A DNA stretch of 64,000 nt from positions 641,001-705,000 of the forward strand of contig JAHBUY010000001.1 in NCBI GenBank assembly GCA_019637795.1, read 5' to 3'. Below the pieces are notes generated by a model, which was given only the letters and a program-made list of their open reading frames with translations, was not told the DNA's origin and made no database searches. Shown in pieces: positions 15,642 to 22,751 of the stretch. Every line of letters starts with the position of its first letter. Positions within the stretch are counted from its first letter, which is position 1. Source of the stretch: a bacterium (GTDB lineage: Bacteria > Desulfobacterota > Binatia > HRBIN30 > CADEER01). The position numbers and the translations under genes were made by a program.

Positions 15642-18086
15642 TCAGCTCTTCGCGGCGCGCGCCGCGGGCTCCTCGATGGCAACGTCGGGCTTGGCGGCGC
15701 CGGGTCGCAGGGCGACAGCGGCAGCGTAGACGGCGCAGAGGAGCAGCACCCCCTGGGCGGCCAGGGTCTCGACCGTCGGAAAGACGCCGAGCGCGTCGAT
15801 GCGCGGCATCCACGGCACCAGCGTCGTCGAGACGACGCCCGCGCCCTGGAACTCGGCGACGCCCTTCCCGGCGAAGACCACCGCCAAGTAATAGAGCAGG
15901 CCGCCGGTGATCAGGAAGAACTGGCGCAGCGGCAGGCGGCGGCCGAGCCGCTGGTAGAGCACGTAGACCACCGCCAGTCCGGCCAGGCCGAGGCCGAAGC
16001 CGAGCACCACCGCGCCGCGCTGCTCGCCGGCGCCGTCGAGCAGCGCCTTGTAGAAGAGCACCGTCTCGACGCCCTCGCGGTACACCGCCAGGAAGGCGGC
16101 GCTGGCGAGGGCGAGGAGGTTGCCGGTGGCGACGGCGGTCTTCACTTTGCCCTGGATGTAGCGCTGCCAACGCTCCGCCTCGGCCTTCGAGATCAGCCAG
16201 TAGCTGACGAAGAACAGCACCGCGGCGGCGAGCAGCATGGTCGCGCCTTCGAGCACCTCGCCGGCGGCGCCGGTGGCCTCGAAGATCTGCGCCAGCACCC
16301 AGGCGGTCAGGAGACTGGCGACGATGCCGATGGCGCCGCCCCAGAGGATCGGCGGCCGCATCGCCTTGCTGCCGCTGCGCACCGCGTAGGCGAGCAGCGC
16401 GCCGACGATCAGCACCACCTCGAAGCCCTCGCGCAGGATGATGAAGGCGCCCTGGAACATCAGGTTGCCGGCGCTCTCGCGCGGCGCGGCGGCGAGGCGG
16501 ACCGCTTCCAGATCGGCGCTCATCGCGGCGACCAGCGCCGCGGCGTCGGCCTCGCGGCCGGGCTGGCTCATGACGCCGCGCAGCTCGGTGAAGCGAGCCT
16601 CGATGCGGCGCACCAGGGTGCCGTGCGACAGCGCCAGCGCCTGCTCCAGCGGGTCGAACTGGAAGTAGGCGTCGGAGACGATGTAGACGGCGCGCGGATT
16701 GCCGGCCTGGTAGGCCGCGAGCGCGTCACCGAGCAGACGCTCGGCGGCGGCGAGCGCGTCGGGCGCGGACGTCGCCCCCGCTTCGCCGGCCGCCGGGAAC
16801 TGCGCCTCGACGAGTTGCTTGGCGCGGCCGGCGGCGGCGACCACCTCGACCGCCGGCGCGCGGCGCCCGATCGCGTCCGCGGTCGCCGCCAGCGCCGATG
16901 CGAGCTGCGCCGCCGCGGCGGCATCGCGCTGCGCGAGCGTCGCCTGCAGGTGCGGCGCCTGCTGCTGCGCCTGCGCCAGCAGGATGCCGACCTCGACCAT
17001 CTCCTGCTCGACCACCGCGCCGCTGGCGGGCACTGCCTTCTGGTACTCGCTGGCGATCAGCGTCAGGAGACCGGCGAGCCGGGCCGCTTCGCCGTCGGCG
17101 GCGACGCGCTGCGTCCCGTCCTCGCCGCCGAGCGAGAGCTGGCGGACATAGGCGGCCGCGGCGTCGATCTGCGCCGGGCTCAGCCGTCCGGCGAAGCCGG
17201 GCATGGCGGTGCCGGGTCGGCCCTCGGCGATCAGGCGCGCCAGATCGGCGTCGCTGCTGCGCGCCAGGGTCGCCGCGACGTTGAGCGGCGCCAGCGGCGC
17301 GCTCAACGCGGCCGCGTACTCGCCGCGGCCGTCGCCGGCCGCGCCGTGGCAACTGGCGCAGGCGGAGAGGTAGACGCCCTGCCCTTCGGCGGCGTGTCCG
17401 GGGGTGCCGGCGACCGTCCACAGGAAGCTCACCAGGTCCCAGCGGTCCTGCAGCGAGAGCACGTCGCCCCAGGCCGGCATCGCCGCCGTGGCGCGGCCGA
17501 GGGTGATGATGTGGAAGAAGTCGAAGGGCGTCTCGGCGCGCATGAACGCGGCGTCGGTGAAGTTCGCCGGCGGCGGGCGCAGCGCCGCGGCGGCGGGGCC
17601 GTGGCCGTCGGCCGCCGCGCCATGGCAGGCGGTGCAGTGGTCCTCGAACAGGGCCCGTCCGCGCGCCGCCGACGGGCTGCGCTCCGGGAAGATGGGCTCG
17701 CTGACGCCGGTGCGGCTGGTGACCTCGCCGCGCAGGGTCTCGAGCTGGGTGCGGACCCGGTCGACCGGCGCCTGGGCCTCGATGGCGGCCCGGATCTGGT
17801 CGAAGCTGGCGGCCAGCGCCTGCGCCACCGCCGGGTCCGACGTCGTCAGCCGCCCGCGCGCCTCGTCGAGGAAGGTGCGCGCCTCCTCGTATTCGACCGG
17901 CAGCACCACCTGCCCGTCGACGACCCCTTCGCGATACTCCTCGCCGACGACGTTGAGCAGCGTCAGGCTGCGCCGGATGTCGGCGGTCGCCGCCGCGTCG
18001 GGCGCCGCGGCGCGTGCGGAGCACGCGAGGAACAGCACCGCCGCGCCGAGCGCGCACGGGCCGAGAGCGGGAGGACGCCAACGCAT
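15642..18086 (-). CDS. FTR1-family iron permease fused to two cytochrome c domains
   Basis: This 814-residue protein starts with a signal peptide (residues 1-26). A helical region is followed by two c-type haem domains: CTACH at 151-155 with a later AAMPAW ligand Met, and CASCH at 243-247 with TAMPGF. A long helical linker (residues 330-535) leads to the FTR1 membrane domain, with the two iron-binding REGxE motifs REGFE (552-556) and REGVE (670-674) and seven or so helices. FTR1 permeases move iron after oxidation or reduction at the membrane; the fused haems probably handle the electron. A consensus Fur box lies 11-25 bases before the ATG. A downstream FMN protein, membrane protein and ApbE complete the apparent system. 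Confidence 0.9.
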   Translation of the reverse strand: MRWRPPALGPCALGAAVLFLACSARAAAPDAAATADIRRSLTLLNVVGEEYREGVVDGQVVLPVEYEEARTFLDEARGRLTTSDPAVAQALAASFDQIRAAIEAQAPVDRVRTQLETLRGEVTSRTGVSEPIFPERSPSAARGRALFEDHCTACHGAAADGHGPAAAALRPPPANFTDAAFMRAETPFDFFHIITLGRATAAMPAWGDVLSLQDRWDLVSFLWTVAGTPGHAAEGQGVYLSACASCHGAAGDGRGEYAAALSAPLAPLNVAATLARSSDADLARLIAEGRPGTAMPGFAGRLSPAQIDAAAAYVRQLSLGGEDGTQRVAADGEAARLAGLLTLIASEYQKAVPASGAVVEQEMVEVGILLAQAQQQAPHLQATLAQRDAAAAAQLASALAATADAIGRRAPAVEVVAAAGRAKQLVEAQFPAAGEAGATSAPDALAAAERLLGDALAAYQAGNPRAVYIVSDAYFQFDPLEQALALSHGTLVRRIEARFTELRGVMSQPGREADAAALVAAMSADLEAVRLAAAPRESAGNLMFQGAFIILREGFEVVLIVGALLAYAVRSGSKAMRPPILWGGAIGIVASLLTAWVLAQIFEATGAAGEVLEGATMLLAAAVLFFVSYWLISKAEAERWQRYIQGKVKTAVATGNLLALASAAFLAVYREGVETVLFYKALLDGAGEQRGAVVLGFGLGLAGLAVVYVLYQRLGRRLPLRQFFLITGGLLYYLAVVFAGKGVAEFQGAGVVSTTLVPWMPRIDALGVFPTVETLAAQGVLLLCAVYAAAVALRPGAAKPDVAIEEPAARAAKS

Positions 18087-18096
18087 GGGCCGATTC

Positions 18097-18111
18097 TGAA
18101 AATCATTTTCA
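18097..18111. promoter_or_regulatory. Fur box upstream of FTR1
   Basis: TGAAAAT-C-ATTTTCA is a perfect 7-1-7 inverted repeat matching the classic Fur operator pattern (TGATAAT-N-ATTATCA). It is in an A+T-rich patch between fur (stop at 18157) and the FTR1 ATG (18084-18086), starting only 11 bases from that ATG. Iron-loaded Fur bound here would block the FTR1 promoter or early elongation. Confidence 0.8.
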
Positions 18112-18156
18112 ATGGCTGGCGACGCAAGTCAAGCTGGAATGAGCTCGCGCTCAGAC

Positions 18157-18627
18157 TCAGATGGCTTCCTGCTGGGCGCGAGCGCGGCGGCAGTCCCGGC
18201 ACACCCCGTAGAGCTCCATCTTGTGGCCGGTGAACTGGAAGCCGAGGCGCTTGGCGGTGTCCTCCTGCAGGTGCTCGATCCGCGGCTCCTCGAACTCGAC
18301 GATCTTGCCGCAGCGCTCGCAGATGAGGTGGTCGTGGTGCTTCTTCTCGGCGCTCTCGTAGCGCGCCTCGCCGTCGCGGAAATGGCGCTCGGCGGCGACG
18401 CCGCACTCGGTGAGCAGCTTCATGGTGCGGTAGACCGTCGCGTAGCCGATGCGCGGGTTGCGGCGGCGCACCTCGGCGTACAGCTCTTCGACCGAGACGT
18501 GGCGCTGGGTGTCGAGGAAGGCGCGGACGATGGTGTCGCGTTGGGTGGTCGACTTCAGCCGCTGGAGCCGCAGGTGCTCCTTGAAGCGGGTGAAGCGCTC
18601 ATCCGCCGTGCGCTTCGCGTCCGTCAT
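18157..18627 (-). CDS. fur: Ferric uptake regulator Fur
   Basis: The 156-residue protein has the Fur winged-helix domain (STTQRDTIVRAFLDTQRHVS, then GYATVYRTMKLLTECG) and a metal-binding dimerisation domain. The regulatory site includes EKKHHDHLICERCGK with Cys103 and Cys106, and a second CxxC pair at Cys143/Cys146 (CRDC) forms the structural zinc site. The ATG at 18627 is preferred to upstream alternatives because family members begin shortly before the first helix. It precedes the iron permease operon, whose promoter carries a Fur box. PerR or Zur are the alternatives, but the box sequence and iron context favour Fur. Confidence 0.88.
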   Translation of the reverse strand: MTDAKRTADERFTRFKEHLRLQRLKSTTQRDTIVRAFLDTQRHVSVEELYAEVRRRNPRIGYATVYRTMKLLTECGVAAERHFRDGEARYESAEKKHHDHLICERCGKIVEFEEPRIEHLQEDTAKRLGFQFTGHKMELYGVCRDCRRARAQQEAI

Positions 18628-18934
18628 CGCGTGGTTCCTTGACGGCGGCGCGTTCGACCAGCGCGCGAGCGGCGGGCGACAGGTAGACGTCGTCCAGGGC
18701 ACGGCCCGCCAGCTCGTCGACCAGCACGTCGATCTGCGCCGTGACGGGCAGCGTGCGGTCGATGAAGAGCAACTGATCGTCCGCCAATCGGCACCGGCCG
18801 CTGCGGACCCGATAACCGACCTCGCGCAGCAGGCGCTCCTCGCGCACCCGCAAGCCGATCTTCTCCGCCGCCGCCTTCAGCTCATCCAGCAGCGCGAGCT
18901 GCGCTGCCGACGCCTGCACCACCTTCGCCGCCAT
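18599..18934 (-). CDS. Hypothetical protein upstream of fur
   Basis: This 111-residue protein has no signal or membrane segment. It contains a compact alpha/beta pattern (KIGLRVREERLLREVGYRVR, then SGRCRLADDQLLFIDRTLPV) that I do not assign to a family; a similar small protein often lies next to regulators in related genomes, but that is only an impression. Its end overlaps the start of fur by 29 bases, implying coupled expression. The gene diverges from the UspA gene. Confidence 0.6.
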   Translation of the reverse strand: MAAKVVQASAAQLALLDELKAAAEKIGLRVREERLLREVGYRVRSGRCRLADDQLLFIDRTLPVTAQIDVLVDELAGRALDDVYLSPAARALVERAAVKEPRDDGREAHGG

Positions 18935-19059
18935 GCGCGGGGAAAGTAAAAGAGGGGCGCGCGGATGTAAAGGCGGCGATTCTGCCGAGAGGTCCGTCCC
19001 GCGGATCGACGACACGTCCGCCTCTGGTCGGTCGGTGGTGCGCGTGCTACGGCCAAACC

Positions 19060-19899
19060 GTGATCAAGACGATTCTCGTCGGCCTCGACGGATCGGAGCA
19101 CTCGCGCGCCGCGGCGCGGTACGCGCTCTGGCTGGCGGAGCGGCTGCACGGCTGCGTGGTCGGCCTGCACGTCGTCGACATCGTCTCGATCGAGGGCTCG
19201 TTCTTCCACGACATCTCGGGATCCCTGGGCTTCGAGCCGTACCTCGACTTCTCGTCGAAGATGCGCGGCGTGCTCGAGGAACGCGGGCGCGGCCTGCTGG
19301 ACGCGTTTGCCGAGCAGGCGGCGCAGCGCAGCATCCGTGCCGACACGGTGATGGCGATGGGCATCGTCGCCAACGAGATCAGCGAGCGGGCGCGCACCGC
19401 CGACCTGGTGGTGATCGGCCACCGGGGGGTGAACGAGCGCTTCTCGACGGGGCTCCTCGGCGGCACCTCGGAGAGCGTCACCCGCAAGTGCCCCAAGCCG
19501 GTGCTCATCTCGCCGATGTCGTTCAGCGAGATCCGCGCTCCGCTGCTCGCCTACGACGGCAGCGCGCGCGCCGCGGCGGTGATGCAGCAGGCGGCGGAGT
19601 TCTGCGCCTCCCTGCACCTGCCGCTCACCGTGCTCACCGTGAACCGCGACGAGGAGCAGGGGCGGCGCGTCCTCGCCGAAGCCGAGGCGTATCTCGGCCC
19701 CTATGGGTTGACGACGCGGACGGAGTTGCAGCAGACGGGCAACGCGCCCGAGCGCATCGCCAACTTCATCCGCGAGCGCGGCCACGATCTGCTGTTCATC
19801 GGCGCCTACGGACACGGGCGGATCATCGAGATGGTGCTGGGCAGCACGACCGAATACGTGCTGCGCAACGCCGAATGCCCGGTGTTCCTGCACCGGTGA
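19060..19899 (+). CDS. Tandem universal stress protein (UspA)
   Basis: The 279-residue product holds two Usp domains, residues 1-152 and 160-279. The first starts with TILVGLDGSEHSRAAARYAL and ends with GLLGGTSESVTRKCPKPVLI. The second ends with GAYGHGRIIEMVLGSTTEYV, which fits the ATP-binding rule G-x2-G-x9-G-S/T. ATP-binding Usp proteins help cells survive energy or redox stress. The start codon is GTG. The next gene starts 19 bases downstream on the same strand. Confidence 0.9.
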   Translation: MIKTILVGLDGSEHSRAAARYALWLAERLHGCVVGLHVVDIVSIEGSFFHDISGSLGFEPYLDFSSKMRGVLEERGRGLLDAFAEQAAQRSIRADTVMAMGIVANEISERARTADLVVIGHRGVNERFSTGLLGGTSESVTRKCPKPVLISPMSFSEIRAPLLAYDGSARAAAVMQQAAEFCASLHLPLTVLTVNRDEEQGRRVLAEAEAYLGPYGLTTRTELQQTGNAPERIANFIRERGHDLLFIGAYGHGRIIEMVLGSTTEYVLRNAECPVFLHR

Positions 19900-19918
19900 G
19901 CGCGACGCCGCGGCGCCG

Positions 19919-21574
19919 GTGAGCCGAGCGGAACGCGCCTGGACCTTCGACCCGACGGTGACGTCGGGCCCGGTGGTCGGCCGCGCCTTCCACCGCGTCC
20001 TCGCGGCCATCTTCTGCGTCGCCTGGCTCTCCCTCGGCTCGCAACTCGACGTCCTGATCGGCAGTCGCGGCCTCCTGCCGGCGGCGCCCTACCTGCGCGC
20101 GGCAGCCGACGCCGGCGCCGGCTTCTGGAACCTGCCGACGCTGTTCTGGATCGATGCCAGCGACGCCGCGCTGCGCGCCGGCGTCTGGGTCGGCGGCGCG
20201 TTGTCGCTGGCGGCGCTGCTCGGCGTCGCGCCGCGATTGTGCATCGGGCTCGCCACCGCGCTCTACCTTTCGTACGCGACGGCGGCTCGCTCGTTCCTCT
20301 CCTTCCAGTGGGACAACCTGTTGCTCGAATGCGGCGCGCTGGCGGTCTTCCTCCCGACCGATCGGCCGGTGCGCTGGATCCACGTGCTCTTCCGGGTCCT
20401 GCTGTTCAAGCTCTACTGGGAGTCGGGCCTGGCGAAGTGGCAGTCGCCGCTCGGCGACTGGCAGGACGGCAGCGCGATGACCTTCTACTACGAGACCGCG
20501 CCCCTGCCCGTCTGGCCGGCCTGGTACGCGCATCACCTGCCGGCGTGGTGGCACCACGTCGAGAGCTGGGCGATGCTGGTGGTCGAGTTGCTGTTGCCGC
20601 CGCTCGCCTTCGGCCCGCGTCGCGCCCGCCTGCTGCTCCTGGTCGCCCTGACGGGCTTTCAGATCGTCAACCTCGCGACCGCCAACTACGGCTTCTTCGT
20701 CTACCTGGCCCTGGCGCTGCACCTGTTCCTGCTCACCGACCGCGATCTGCAGCGCCTCCTCGCCCGCCTGCCGGGCTGGCGGCCGCCGCGCCCAGCGGCG
20801 CCGCCGCGCTGGCGCCGTCTGCGCGGCGCGGGCGCTGCGCTGGTCGCGTCGCTCTACCTCGCGCTGTCGCTCGCCACCGCGATGCTGACCTTCGCGCCGC
20901 TGCCGCCGGCCGCCGCGTCGACGCTGGCCCACGCCACCGCGATCGCCGAGCCCTGGCGACTGGTGAACACCTACCACCTCTTCGCGCAGATCACTCGCGC
21001 GCGCATCGAACCCGCCTTCGAGGTCGAGCGCGACGGCGACTGGCAACGCCTGAGCTTCTGGCACAAGCCGGGTGATCCGACGCGTGCCCCCGATCTGGTC
21101 GCCCCACACCAGCCGCGGGTGGATTTCCAGCTCTGGTTCTACGGCCTGTCGTTCGAGCGCGGCACGCCGGCATACGTGACGACGCTGCTCGAACGGCTGT
21201 GCCAGGATCCAGCCGCGGTGCAGCCGCTGTTCGCGACCCCACTGCCGGCGCAGCCGGCAGCGGTGCGCATCGTGTTCGAGCGCTACCGGTTCAGCGATGC
21301 ACGGACGACCGGCGCGTGGTGGACCACGACGCCGGTCGCCGAGACTCGGCGCATGTCCTGCAGCGCGCTGCGAGCGGCGCCGCAGCCAGGCGATCAGGCC
21401 GCCTCGGACACTTCCGTTGGCGTGTCCGTGGCCGGCACGAACATCGGCGCCGAATTGCCGATCAACTGCTCGCGCAGGCGCTCGGGAGCGACGTTCAGCA
21501 TCTCCGCGATGTTCTCGAACGAATACGGCCACTGGCGGTCAGCCGACGCCACCCAGCGGTACGCCTCCATGTAG
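19919..21574 (+). CDS. Lipase-maturation-factor-like membrane protein
   Basis: The 551-residue product resembles the LMF1/LMF2 family: many membrane helices, with the family-typical stretch FLSFQWDNLLLECGALAVFL, then LLFKLYWESGLAKWQSPLGD and MTFYYETAPLPVWPAWYAHH. The C-terminal globular part includes WRLVNTYHLFAQITRARIEP and PRVDFQLWFYGLSFERGTPA, which also match. In animals LMF1 folds secreted lipases; bacterial members have no proven role. The start is a GTG. The frame runs 181 bases past the stop of the oppositely oriented gene at 21394, and its final 70 or so residues lose family similarity, so the last part may be a read-through tail. Confidence 0.8.
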   Translation: MSRAERAWTFDPTVTSGPVVGRAFHRVLAAIFCVAWLSLGSQLDVLIGSRGLLPAAPYLRAAADAGAGFWNLPTLFWIDASDAALRAGVWVGGALSLAALLGVAPRLCIGLATALYLSYATAARSFLSFQWDNLLLECGALAVFLPTDRPVRWIHVLFRVLLFKLYWESGLAKWQSPLGDWQDGSAMTFYYETAPLPVWPAWYAHHLPAWWHHVESWAMLVVELLLPPLAFGPRRARLLLLVALTGFQIVNLATANYGFFVYLALALHLFLLTDRDLQRLLARLPGWRPPRPAAPPRWRRLRGAGAALVASLYLALSLATAMLTFAPLPPAAASTLAHATAIAEPWRLVNTYHLFAQITRARIEPAFEVERDGDWQRLSFWHKPGDPTRAPDLVAPHQPRVDFQLWFYGLSFERGTPAYVTTLLERLCQDPAAVQPLFATPLPAQPAAVRIVFERYRFSDARTTGAWWTTTPVAETRRMSCSALRAAPQPGDQAASDTSVGVSVAGTNIGAELPINCSRRRSGATFSISAMFSNEYGHWRSADATQRYASM

Positions 21575-21774
21575 AGGCGCTGCTGGCGGCGGCGCTTCGC
21601 GAAGCGGAACTTCTGCAGGTCGATGACCGCCTGCCAGACGACCGACAGGACCAGGGAGCGTTCCGGCGACGTGTACCGCGTCCGGTGCCAAATGTCCTGG
21701 AACTGCACGGGAAGGGCCGGCTCGGAGGCGATGATCTCCTCCGGAATGATCACCGGCGACATCTTTGGAACCAT
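21394..21774 (-). CDS. Conserved hypothetical small protein
   Basis: The 126-residue product is soluble and helical. The middle (ERSLVLSVVWQAVIDLQKFR, then RRRQQRLYMEAYRWV) and the end (WPYSFENIAEMLNVAPERLR) match, from memory, a small family of deltaproteobacterial proteins with a C-terminal helix-turn-helix-like segment. No function is known to me. It begins with ATG at 21774 next to an A+T-rich upstream region and converges with the lipase-maturation-factor-like gene, overlapping its tail by 181 bases. Confidence 0.65.
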   Translation of the reverse strand: MVPKMSPVIIPEEIIASEPALPVQFQDIWHRTRYTSPERSLVLSVVWQAVIDLQKFRFAKRRRQQRLYMEAYRWVASADRQWPYSFENIAEMLNVAPERLREQLIGNSAPMFVPATDTPTEVSEAA

Positions 21775-22091
21775 GATGGACCTGCCTTCTCGGCTCTCGG
21801 CCGATGCGCGCTCTATTAAGTCGCGCTCTGCATGAGATTAGAATTGCTGTGGAGAATGACGATTCAGTTCTTGATCACTTATCATAGACGTGTGGCGTCC
21901 ACAAATGAAAAGTGAACGCAAGGGGGGCTTGCCGAGAAAGGCCTTCGGCCGCCGGACAAACCCCGTAGCGCTCGGCCGCTGGGCAACTTTCGCAGCCGAT
22001 ACAGGCACTTAGGAACGGAAGCCCGGAACGCTGGCAGCGCTCCCAGGCGCACGGCGGGGCGGCGCGACACCGCCGTGCGCGGAGGTGCCCC
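21775..22091. other. Intergenic region, partly A+T-rich and structured
   Basis: This is the only gene-free stretch of over 300 bases apart from the mosaic strip near the left end. Bases 21800-21910 are clearly richer in A+T than the rest of the window and probably hold the promoter of the 21774 gene; TATGAT on the minus strand is a fair -10 candidate. Bases 21924-21964 form a hairpin: GGGGCTTG pairs with CAAACCCC around a self-complementary middle. A minus-strand frame of 62 codons here has no recognisable features. A structured RNA is possible, but I could not match a known family. Confidence 0.4.
22047..22080 (-). terminator. Hairpin downstream of sufT
   Basis: GCGCACGGCGG (22047-22057) and CCGCCGTGCGC (22070-22080) form a perfect 11-pair stem with a 12-base loop, 11 bases after the SufT stop codon. 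There is no T tract, but position and stem strength suggest a terminator. Confidence 0.55.
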
Positions 22092-22640
22092 CTACTCCAT
22101 GCCGAGCTTGGCGCGCCCCTCAGGGGAGATCATGTGCGGGTTCCAGGGCGGGTCCCACACGACCTCCACGTCCGCCGTGTCGACTCCAGGCAGGCTCTCG
22201 ATCCGGTGCTTGGCGTCCATCGAGATCGGACCGCCCATGCCGCACCCCTGAGCGGTGAGGGTCATCTTGACCTCGACCCGGCTGCCACCGCTCGGCGCTG
22301 GCAGGATGCGCAGGTCATACACCAGGCCGAGATCGACGATGTTGACCGGAATCTCGGGGTCGTAGACGTTCTTCAACTGCGCCCAGACGTGCTCTTCACT
22401 GACTGGGCCGCCGGAGTCGCCCTGGGCCTCGCCGACCGCCTCCGGCGTCAGGCCCAACGCATCCGCGTCGCGGCCCGCGACGCGGAACAGACCGCCCATG
22501 CTGGGGATCTGCAGCGTGTAACTCCCGCCAAGTGACTGGGTGATCACCGCCATGGTGCCGGCCGGAATGCGCACGGGCGTGCCCTGTGGAATCGCGACCG
22601 CGTCGCACTCGCGCCTGGTCTCGATCTGATCATATGCCAT
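22092..22640 (-). CDS. sufT: Fe-S cluster assembly protein SufT (DUF59/MIP18)
   Basis: The 182-residue protein matches SufT in length and layout. An N-terminal extension (residues 1-80) is typical of SufT and absent from short MIP18 proteins; it includes VAIPQGTPVRIPAGTMAVIT and SLGGSYTLQIPSMGGLFRVA. The DUF59 domain runs from about residue 82 (NVYDPEIPVNIVDLGLVYDL) to the C-terminus, with the conserved reactive Cys133 in MTLTAQGCGMGG. SufT helps mature Fe-S proteins, especially under high demand. No sufBCDS genes are in the window; an A-type carrier is at 42943. Confidence 0.9.
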   Translation of the reverse strand: MAYDQIETRRECDAVAIPQGTPVRIPAGTMAVITQSLGGSYTLQIPSMGGLFRVAGRDADALGLTPEAVGEAQGDSGGPVSEEHVWAQLKNVYDPEIPVNIVDLGLVYDLRILPAPSGGSRVEVKMTLTAQGCGMGGPISMDAKHRIESLPGVDTADVEVVWDPPWNPHMISPEGRAKLGME

Positions 22641-22751
22641 GTCGGGCTCCTGTCCTCGGGCTGAAGGCGCCGTCGTCGATTGCGGGCACGGGGCCCGCGC
22701 TCGAGAACGATCGACGATGCGCGGCGGCTGGTCAATGGTGGGGCCGAACCC

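Noticed and set aside
21882..22070. 62-codon minus-strand frame
   Set aside because: Arg/Ser-rich, overlaps hairpins, no ribosome site or family; more likely non-coding.
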